Positions 42,898 through 49,122 of a stretch of DNA of 49,122 nt are shown piece by piece. The notes beneath the pieces are model-generated. The model was not told the origin of the DNA. It worked only from the letters and a program-made list of their open reading frames with translations, and did no database searches. A program made the translations under genes and the position numbers. The DNA lies in NCBI GenBank assembly GCA_910578795.1, contig CAJTSD010000027.1, positions 1 to 49,122 on the forward strand, written 5' to 3'. The stretch comes from an uncultured Lachnospiraceae bacterium (lineage in GTDB: Bacteria > Bacillota > Clostridia > Lachnospirales > Lachnospiraceae). Position 1 is the stretch's first letter; each line of letters opens with the position of its first letter.

Positions 42898-45642
42898 TTG
42901 AGCAGATACAAAACAGCACAACGGTATGTTTTTAAAATACACTCTTCCCGCCTTAGAAGAGCCAAATGGCATTTGACGCTGACCGTAAATCAGGCACGGG
43001 AAAACAAAGAGCTGATTACCGTAAACGAAAGCCAGCTTATGCGCTTCATTGATGAATTAAACGGCATGGAAAACGCTGTATCACATGTTTCCGGTCTAAA
43101 ATCCCAAATCCAACGGTTAAAGACGGAAACAAACCTTGCAATTTCACGTCCCAAAATCAAGAAATTATATGATGAACTGGACAAATACCAATTCCAAAAG
43201 GACTACGTCTGTGTCGTGATTGACAAGGACAGTGATTATCTCAAGCTTTACCAAAACGGATTCCAAATCAACGCAATCCGTTACAGGCGGCTGCTTGGCA
43301 CGACCGGCGGTATTAAAAACAATACGATTGTATTCGTCAATGAACTGCTGCTGCCAGAATTAAAACGCAGGCTTGAAAACGGACGCGATTTGACAAAACC
43401 GTTCACGCCCGCAAAGCTCGAATCCTACAATGCCTTAATTTGCAGCTCATCTGTTCCCGTATCCATGCCAAACGGCATTGTCGTCGTCCCGGACTGCATC
43501 ACGCGTTTTCAGGCGGAAGTGATTGAACTCGACGATACCGGACTAAAGGAGCCAAGCATGAAGCACATTCCAAATAAAGAAATCACACTGAATGACAGCG
43601 ACGGATACGGTCTTGCAATGCCGCAATTAATGAAACGGTGGGGAGATGAAATCGGGGAGCATTTTCTGCTTCCGGCATGCGTGATCCGAAACTCATTTTG
43701 CAAGGGCACGGTCTTCCCTGTCGATTTTCAAAAATTTGCAAAGGACCATAACGTTACCGAAATCACGGACGTATGGGGAACTGCCCACGATGTCCGCCGC
43801 ATCGAGCTTGTGCTGACAGCATCTATGCTCAAGTTATGGGATTCCTACGCTTCTATGGAAGATTACCTGAACAATTGTGAAAAAAATCACTACACCTTTG
43901 CCATTACAAAAATATCAGAACGGGCACTCGAAAACACGCGTACCATGAATTACCAGTTTCTGCAAAGCTATGACTTCACGGACGAACAGCTCGACGCGCT
44001 TATCGAGCCGACCGTCACGGAGATAAACGATATTTTGTCTGATGATTACAGAAAGACAATCCTTTATACAAAAGGGACTCACTTAAACGACAACAACGTC
44101 CGTCATTTGGACAGCTCCTTTTCAACCGCTCTTATGATTGAACCAAACATGAAAAAGGATCCTTATGTGAAAAACCAACTGCGCGCGATGATTGAAAAAC
44201 GCATCAACGACGCAAAGGTCGGCGTTTTAAAAGTGCCTGCGAACTACTCCTTTGTTTCCGGCGACCCCTATTCCCTCTGCCAGTCCATGTTTGGTCTGAA
44301 TGTGACCGGACTGTTAAAGGCGGGACAGGTTTACTCTAAATACTGGGCGGAACAAGGCGTTGATAAAATTGCAAGCTTTCGCGCGCCGATGACCTCCCAC
44401 AATAATATCCGGCTGCTGCATGTCGTACATAACGCCGAAATGGACGCATTTTATCAGTACATGACCACTCCCACGATTTTCAACAGCTGGGATACCTGTG
44501 CAGATGCGATGAACGGGTTTGACAAGGACGGCGACTGTGTCATCAACACAGCTCTTCCTTTGCTTGTGAACAATACAAAAGCACTCCCTGCAATCGTCTG
44601 TGTGCAGCGCAAGGCTCCAAAATGCATACCGACAGAGGACGAAATTGTACAGTCCAATATCGACAGCTTTGGCAACGCCATTGGAGCCGTCACGAATAAA
44701 ATTACGTCCATGTTTGAGGTTCAGGCAAGATACCCAAAAGACAGCCGCGAATACCGGATTTTGGACTATCGGATTAAATGCGGTCAGCTTTATCAGCAAA
44801 ACGCCATTGACAAAGCAAAGGGCATCGAAGCAAAGCCAATGCCAGACAAATGGTATAGCCAAAGTGCAGGCAAATACGCCCATGACCGCCGTTCCTGGCA
44901 AAACAGGCAGCTTTTGGCTGACAAAAAGCCTTATTTTATGCAGTACATCTATCCGGCTGAAAAAGCAAAAATGACGGAATACCGCAATAAAAATAATCAA
45001 AAATGCTTGATGCGTTTTCGCATGACCTTAGACGAGCTGCTTGATAAAAAGGAAAAAACGCCCGAAGAGCACGCATTTCTTGACTGCTACCATAAAAAAA
45101 TGCCGCTTGGCACCGCCCCTTGTACCGTCAATAAAATTTGCCGGAAAATAGAAGCTGCCTTCGACAATGCAAAAACCGCTTCGCAGGAACCGTTTGATTA
45201 TTCCATCTTAAAAAGCGATGCGGAATATTCCAAACAAATGTTCTCAAGGGTTAAAAAGGTATATGACCGATACCAGCGCGAAACTGCCGCCTATATGCAA
45301 TATGCCAAATCGGAACGGATCGGCTTGGAGGAACGCCAAATGCAGAAATATCTTTTCAAGGAACAGTTCCGGCGACAATGCATGGAGCAGTGTCCAAATG
45401 AACAGGCGCTTTGCAACATTGTGCTGGATTTGTGCTATTCCAAATCACAATGCAGCAAGCAGTTTGCATGGGATATTTGCGGAGAAGTTTTTATTCAGAA
45501 TTTATTAAAAAGAAACAATTACAAAATCACTTACCCGACGCTTGATGAAAATGGAGAAGTCGAGTTTAACGGACAGCGTTTTCACATGAAAACAATACAG
45601 GTGAAACCAAATTATATGGTAGAAACGGAGGAGAACGAATGA
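42898..45642 (+). CDS. QDE-1/YonO-like two-barrel (RdRP-like) RNA polymerase
   Basis: The 914-residue protein has the catalytic triad motif D542-K-D544-G-D546, in NGFDKDGDCVIN, the DbDGD signature of the two-double-psi-barrel polymerases related to eukaryotic RdRPs, YonO of phage SPbeta and RNA polymerase beta'. Upstream is the pattern of this family: LLKAGQVYSKY, then R495 in ASFRAPMTSHNNI, then a long segment before the DxDGD motif. I chose TTG 42898 because GGAGG at 42885-42889 serves it with an 8-nt spacer; an ATG at 42883 has no ribosome site. A phage-encoded DNA-dependent RNA polymerase is the likely function. The next gene overlaps its stop by four bases. Confidence 0.78.
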   Translation: MSRYKTAQRYVFKIHSSRLRRAKWHLTLTVNQARENKELITVNESQLMRFIDELNGMENAVSHVSGLKSQIQRLKTETNLAISRPKIKKLYDELDKYQFQKDYVCVVIDKDSDYLKLYQNGFQINAIRYRRLLGTTGGIKNNTIVFVNELLLPELKRRLENGRDLTKPFTPAKLESYNALICSSSVPVSMPNGIVVVPDCITRFQAEVIELDDTGLKEPSMKHIPNKEITLNDSDGYGLAMPQLMKRWGDEIGEHFLLPACVIRNSFCKGTVFPVDFQKFAKDHNVTEITDVWGTAHDVRRIELVLTASMLKLWDSYASMEDYLNNCEKNHYTFAITKISERALENTRTMNYQFLQSYDFTDEQLDALIEPTVTEINDILSDDYRKTILYTKGTHLNDNNVRHLDSSFSTALMIEPNMKKDPYVKNQLRAMIEKRINDAKVGVLKVPANYSFVSGDPYSLCQSMFGLNVTGLLKAGQVYSKYWAEQGVDKIASFRAPMTSHNNIRLLHVVHNAEMDAFYQYMTTPTIFNSWDTCADAMNGFDKDGDCVINTALPLLVNNTKALPAIVCVQRKAPKCIPTEDEIVQSNIDSFGNAIGAVTNKITSMFEVQARYPKDSREYRILDYRIKCGQLYQQNAIDKAKGIEAKPMPDKWYSQSAGKYAHDRRSWQNRQLLADKKPYFMQYIYPAEKAKMTEYRNKNNQKCLMRFRMTLDELLDKKEKTPEEHAFLDCYHKKMPLGTAPCTVNKICRKIEAAFDNAKTASQEPFDYSILKSDAEYSKQMFSRVKKVYDRYQRETAAYMQYAKSERIGLEERQMQKYLFKEQFRRQCMEQCPNEQALCNIVLDLCYSKSQCSKQFAWDICGEVFIQNLLKRNNYKITYPTLDENGEVEFNGQRFHMKTIQVKPNYMVETEENE

Positions 45643-46412
45643 CCATCATTTTAAATGAAGCAAAATATGCCGCAAATGTCATAGAAAAAGGGGAGATTGG
45701 CAGCAAACCGGCTGCCACGCTCTTTCTGCTCGGAAAATACTACAGGCAAAAAGAACATTTGGGAAAACAGTCTACAATGGAAAAACTGCACGCATTTATG
45801 CAGCATAATGGCAAAAACTATAATCCCGCCTTATGGGAAAAACTGATTGAAGACATTTCCGGGAAAGCGGCAAAGTATCCTTTACGGGAAATTGACCAAA
45901 TCAGTATTACGCAAAGCGAATTGGACCATATTGCGGCATTGCAAAATCAAAAATACCAAGCACTGCTGTTCACCATGCTGTGCTATGCCAAACTGTACAA
46001 TACCGTTTCCGAACACAACAACGGGTGGGTCAATGCTTCCATTCCCGAGTTGTACCGGATTGCCAAAGTAACAGTGAAATACCGAAATGATAAATTTCTG
46101 TACTTAAATGAGCTTGAAAAAACCGGGCTGATTTCGTTTTCCGGTCAGAACGACAATCTGAACTTAAGAGTAAATTTTGTTGATATGCAAGGGGCAGCCG
46201 TTCTTCAAATCAGCGATTTCAGGGAACTTGGATACGAATATTTGAAACATACGGGAAGCGGAAAATTTATCCGCTGTTCGCGGTGCGACCGCTTAATCAG
46301 GCAAACCGGAAAAAATACACATTATTGTGCTGAATGCCGGCAAAAGAGGCGGCTGGAAACAAAAAGGACTTGGTGGGAACAGAATGCACAGCATACGGCT
46401 AGACTTTTTTAA
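45639..46412 (+). CDS. Winged-helix/zinc-ribbon protein, probable polymerase partner
   Basis: The 257-residue protein starts within the polymerase stop codon (ATGA), so it is co-translated with it. The middle (about residues 125-180; NASIPELYRIAKVTVKYR, FLYLNELEKTGLISFSGQ) is winged-helix-like. The C-terminus has a zinc ribbon or finger, CSRC, then a 15-residue gap and CAEC, in a basic tail of Arg and Lys. This suggests a DNA-binding factor that could guide the polymerase to promoters. The last five codons lie inside repeat element B. Function is inferred from linkage. Confidence 0.65.
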   Translation: MTIILNEAKYAANVIEKGEIGSKPAATLFLLGKYYRQKEHLGKQSTMEKLHAFMQHNGKNYNPALWEKLIEDISGKAAKYPLREIDQISITQSELDHIAALQNQKYQALLFTMLCYAKLYNTVSEHNNGWVNASIPELYRIAKVTVKYRNDKFLYLNELEKTGLISFSGQNDNLNLRVNFVDMQGAAVLQISDFRELGYEYLKHTGSGKFIRCSRCDRLIRQTGKNTHYCAECRQKRRLETKRTWWEQNAQHTARLF

Positions 46413-46482
46413 ATGCCCCGCAACGCCTTATATTTCAAGGCTTCCGGCAGTCCCCTCCCGTTTTCCTTATTGTGAATAACAG
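46398..46482 (+). repeat. 85-nt repeated element, copy B
   Basis: Same length as copy A (34612-34696) and 63/85 identical without gaps, with perfectly conserved first 16 and last 17 nt. The centre (GCCTT-N7-AAGGC) can form a hairpin; in copy A that stem is not conserved as such. The stop codon TAA of the preceding gene is within the conserved 5' block. The tail-tube-like gene starts 69 nt downstream. Confidence 0.75.
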
Positions 46483-46551
46483 GAGTCAAATACCTGCTGT
46501 TCAGATACAATTTCATATTTATTATCTACTCATAAAAAGGAGGAAACAATT

Positions 46552-47280
46552 ATGAGCAACCAAAACATGTCTAACAGGGAAGTCTGCGACCTGATCTTCG
46601 TGGACTACGCAACAAAGAAACCGTTTTTAAACCTTGACTTCGCCAATGTCACCACAACGGAGCTGACGGGCGAGTCCGTTTTTGCCTGCGGCGGCAAGGG
46701 ACACCCAAAGCGCGTCCAGTTTGCAGGTGAAAGAGGCGGCACAATCACGATTGAAACGCAGATTCAGACCGTCAAGCTTTGGCAGTTGATTACGGGCGGC
46801 TCGCTTGAAAAGTCAGCAAAATTTGTGACAAGGGTTGAAGCCGTTGTCGGCGCAGACGGCACCGTCACGCTCTCAGATGCACCCGTTGCAGGCACAACCG
46901 TTGTCTATGCGGGCGGCGACGACTGCGGCACGGAGCTTGCGTGCACCGTTGCGGACAAAATCATTACCCTCACCGACGCACCTGCGCAAAGCAGCAGCGT
47001 CATCGTCTACTACATGAAGGAGGTTATGGAGGGCGTGCAGAAAATCAGCATCAAATCCACAAGCTTCCCCAAAAACTTCACTGTTTATGGTGATACCGTG
47101 ATGAAGACGGAGGACGACGGGGTGCTCCCGTACCGCCTTGTTGCGGCAAAGTGCGCACCGCAGTCCAACATGTCGCTGAGCTTCTCAAACAACGGCGATC
47201 CGGGCAGCCTGACCATCACCTGTGACCTGATGGCGGACCAGGATGATAACATCCTTGATTTAATCCTTATTGAGGAATAA
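46552..47280 (+). CDS. Phage tail-tube-like protein
   Basis: The 242-residue protein is beta-rich, small and without signal peptide or membrane helix. It has the pattern of phage major tail tube proteins: FANVTTTELTGESVFACGGK near the N-terminus, a central Ig-like insertion (about 95-155; ADGTVTLSDAPVAGTT), then KISIKSTSFPKNFTVYGDTV and a terminal DQDDNILDLILIEE. AAGGAGGAAA precedes the ATG. It is the first gene after element B and precedes a second BppU-type gene, an unusual order since chaperone and tape-measure genes normally follow a tail tube gene. Confidence 0.7.
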   Translation: MSNQNMSNREVCDLIFVDYATKKPFLNLDFANVTTTELTGESVFACGGKGHPKRVQFAGERGGTITIETQIQTVKLWQLITGGSLEKSAKFVTRVEAVVGADGTVTLSDAPVAGTTVVYAGGDDCGTELACTVADKIITLTDAPAQSSSVIVYYMKEVMEGVQKISIKSTSFPKNFTVYGDTVMKTEDDGVLPYRLVAAKCAPQSNMSLSFSNNGDPGSLTITCDLMADQDDNILDLILIEE

Positions 47281-47314
47281 ACCGCAGCCACGGCACAGGC
47301 TTGACACAGGGGCA

Positions 47315-47342
47315 GCATCCCACGGAATAAACCGTGGGATGC
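47315..47342 (+). other. Perfect hairpin between tail-tube-like and BppU-type genes
   Basis: GCATCCCACGG (47315-47325) and its exact complement (47332-47342) flank AATAAA. No T-run follows, so it is not a standard terminator. GGAATAAACCG in the loop region (47324-47334) also occurs at the end of the upstream gene (47274-47284). It may be an RNA-processing or attenuation hairpin. Confidence 0.55.
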
Positions 47343-47391
47343 AGTTCTTACAAGTCATACTAACGACACCCCCTGAAAGGAGATTTTTAAA

Positions 47392-49071
47392 TTGAATACA
47401 ACAAAAAGAAATAATCTGAGTTTTTACAATGAACAGGGCGTTTTAACCCTCAATGCCAAACAGTTTGATACTGGGCGCAAATTTATTTTTCATATTATGG
47501 ATCATGATGAGCCTTTTGATTTATCAGACTGCACCGTATATCTTAGGATTGCCAAAGCAGACGGAACCCAATTTCAAGGGCGTGAATGCTGTTCTATAAA
47601 CGGTTCCAATATAATCATTGACACTTCTGTCGGAAATGGCAGTCAGATACTTACTGCCGCCGGAACAAATATCTGTGAGTTGCACCTTGAAGATTCCAAT
47701 GGAATCTCACTTACGACATGGAACTTCAATATACTTACAGAACCGCGGGTCCACGATGGAAGTCATATATCTTCCATTGATTCCTATGATGTTCTTGACA
47801 ATATGGTAAATTTGGAAAAGGAACGCATTGCGAACGAAAATCAAAGAAAGGAAAACGAAGAAAACCGGAAAACCGAATTTCAGAAGATAAAAGACAGTTC
47901 TAATTCTATTATTACAGAATGCAATTCTGTCATCGACACAGCAAATCAAAAAATAAGTAGTTTCGATGCGGAAATAAATGAAATTGTAAGCAACATAACA
48001 GACGAAGAAAAGTCCTATGCTGAAAATGCGAAAAACGCTGAAACCAATGCGGCAGACAGTGCAAGCACTGCAATTCAAAAAGCAAACGAACTCTCTTCTG
48101 CTGCTTCCTTAGCAAAAAGTTATGCAGTCGGTGACAGTGGTTTCCGCCAAGGAGAAAATACGGATAATGCAAAATATTACAACGAAAAAGCACATGAAGC
48201 ATTGGAAGCTCTCCAAAAAACGGCAGTTACAGGTATTAAAGGAAGTGAAGAGTCTGATTTCAGGCACGGAAATGTAAACATCACTGCAAAAAATATTGGT
48301 GCATTACCTGTAGACGGTGGAACAATCGGCAATGATGATGAACGATTTTCTTACAATGGCTTTGGATTCAACGGAACCGGCAATCAAAGTATTAACAATT
48401 TTTATAGCATTGATAGTTCTAATATAACAGCAACCGAGATTGTTACACAATGTTGTGAAATTACAACCGGTAACCAAAGTATTTCCATTGATATTGACGG
48501 GATTCATGGAAATGACAGCCAAAGTATAGACGGATTTTCAAATATAAGCACAGACAATATCAGTGCATCGCATCTATATTACAATTCTGAAGATACAGAT
48601 GAACGATATGTAAAAAAGAGTACTGTACTGAATACCCTTGGGGAAATATCAGCTAACGCTGATGCCGGGCATATTGCAAGCGCAATGGCTATTAATGAAT
48701 TAAAATCTGAGTTTGCGGATCGTATTAATCAGATAAATAGCAATTTTATGATCCAACGATTTGGTTTGGTGCGAAATCCCGAGCATTGCGAATATGATTT
48801 TTCCAACTGTTACAGAATAGGGAATATTGCAGTACTGTCGTGCTATCTCGATGTAAAAAATATAGCAGCATCTTATGAAAGAGTGATTATTGTTACATTG
48901 CCGTTTAAAATCAAAAATCCTTTTCCATTAGAAACTGTTTTAAGTAACGGTGAACGAGCAATTATATATTTGGATAATGTCGGCAATACAGGAGTATTAC
49001 TAATTCACGCCAATGGTATTGCTATAGAAAAGTCTGACTTTTTAGGTCAGATTATAGCGGTTGTGGAGTAA
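47392..49071 (+). CDS. BppU-type baseplate upper protein / receptor-binding tail protein 2
   Basis: The 559-residue protein starts at TTG 47392 behind AAAGGAG. The first 165 residues closely follow those of the 36273 protein: NLSFYNEQGVLTLNAKQFDT, then FHIMDHDEPFDLSDCTVYLR. The coiled coil and Ala-rich linker also correspond. From about residue 305 it diverges completely: a GNQSI-type repeat section (about 330-390) is followed by DERYVKKSTVLNTLGE-type stalk sequence and a compact C-terminal domain (about 465-559). It is a second receptor-binding protein on the same anchor. Codon use is AT-rich, like the end of its paralogue. The window ends 51 nt after it with nothing else recognisable. Confidence 0.82.
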   Translation: MNTTKRNNLSFYNEQGVLTLNAKQFDTGRKFIFHIMDHDEPFDLSDCTVYLRIAKADGTQFQGRECCSINGSNIIIDTSVGNGSQILTAAGTNICELHLEDSNGISLTTWNFNILTEPRVHDGSHISSIDSYDVLDNMVNLEKERIANENQRKENEENRKTEFQKIKDSSNSIITECNSVIDTANQKISSFDAEINEIVSNITDEEKSYAENAKNAETNAADSASTAIQKANELSSAASLAKSYAVGDSGFRQGENTDNAKYYNEKAHEALEALQKTAVTGIKGSEESDFRHGNVNITAKNIGALPVDGGTIGNDDERFSYNGFGFNGTGNQSINNFYSIDSSNITATEIVTQCCEITTGNQSISIDIDGIHGNDSQSIDGFSNISTDNISASHLYYNSEDTDERYVKKSTVLNTLGEISANADAGHIASAMAINELKSEFADRINQINSNFMIQRFGLVRNPEHCEYDFSNCYRIGNIAVLSCYLDVKNIAASYERVIIVTLPFKIKNPFPLETVLSNGERAIIYLDNVGNTGVLLIHANGIAIEKSDFLGQIIAVVE

Positions 49072-49122
49072 TTATTGCATCTGAGCTATCCACGAAGCGT
49101 TTATCAATAAATAGTATGCTTC

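Noticed and set aside
34612..46482. The 85-nt repeats as attL/attR of an 11.8-kb integrated element
   Set aside because: No integrase lies between them, 26% divergence is too high for recent att sites and both copies sit at the same place relative to tail genes. Kept as a minor alternative only.
47301..47329. Promoter with TTGACA at 47301
   Set aside because: A matching -10 box at 17 bp is absent (GGAATA), and a strong hairpin would overlap the start region.
36273..49071. Diversity-generating retroelement acting on the BppU-type genes
   Set aside because: No reverse transcriptase is present, and the two paralogues differ by wholesale C-terminal replacement, not adenine-limited substitutions.

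Overview
The window looks like a chromosome segment of a spore-forming, low-to-mid GC Clostridia, probably a gut or rumen Lachnospiraceae-like bacterium. The evidence is dipicolinate synthase genes, an FtsEX/M23/CtpA division operon, a YjfB-family motility-associated protein, strong AGGAGG ribosome sites and a dockerin-bearing secreted M60 protease. The species itself cannot be read from the sequence.

Layout. (1) 1-9398, minus strand: the 5' part of a type 1 BREX phage-defence operon, brxA-brxB-brxC-[DUF4365-like nuclease + unknown partner]-pglX. pglX runs off the window, and pglZ and brxL would lie outside it. (2) 9444-13602, plus strand: two WYL-domain regulators in tandem, then a tRNA-like RNA with perfect D and T arms but no normal anticodon arm, then a Ro60/TROVE-vWA protein. 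This resembles a bacterial Ro-Y RNA locus next to BREX. (3) 13611-20348, minus strand: a very large secreted M60 metallopeptidase with a dockerin-like segment, and a downstream membrane-anchored protein with a possibly cohesin-like domain. (4) 20493-21584: a decayed AAA/DUF1703 gene, a gene-poor AT-rich stretch and one small unknown gene.

(5) 21822-34606, housekeeping and sporulation: a B12-binding radical SAM protein, ftsE-ftsX-M23 hydrolase-ctpA, a CdaR/PucR-type regulator, YjfB with a sigma-28-like promoter, CvfB-like S1 protein, a Nudix hydrolase, dpaA-dpaB behind a sigma-K-like promoter, and an AsnB/AsnO-type asparagine synthetase. (6) 34612-49122: phage-derived tail and lysis genes (holin, XhlA-like protein, two BppU-type baseplate proteins, a glycosyltransferase-like protein, GH25 endolysin, tail-tube-like protein). 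Interleaved with them is a regulatory block: a sigma-70-like factor plus DUF262 protein on the minus strand, divergent from a QDE-1/YonO-like two-barrel RNA polymerase plus a winged-helix/zinc-ribbon protein on the plus strand.

The most striking parts are in region 6 and region 2. In region 6 the two divergent regulatory operons each have a sigma-A-like promoter with a LexA-like SOS box in its spacer. Two 85-nt elements (34612-34696 and 46398-46482), equal in length and 63/85 identical without gaps, sit just upstream of the two tail-gene modules. I infer that DNA damage releases a dedicated polymerase and sigma-like factor, which then transcribe tail and lysis genes from these elements. In region 2, a tRNA-mimic RNA is encoded directly upstream of a Ro-like protein, behind two WYL regulators and beside BREX, which suggests a nucleic-acid-sensing or RNA-quality-control locus within a defence island.
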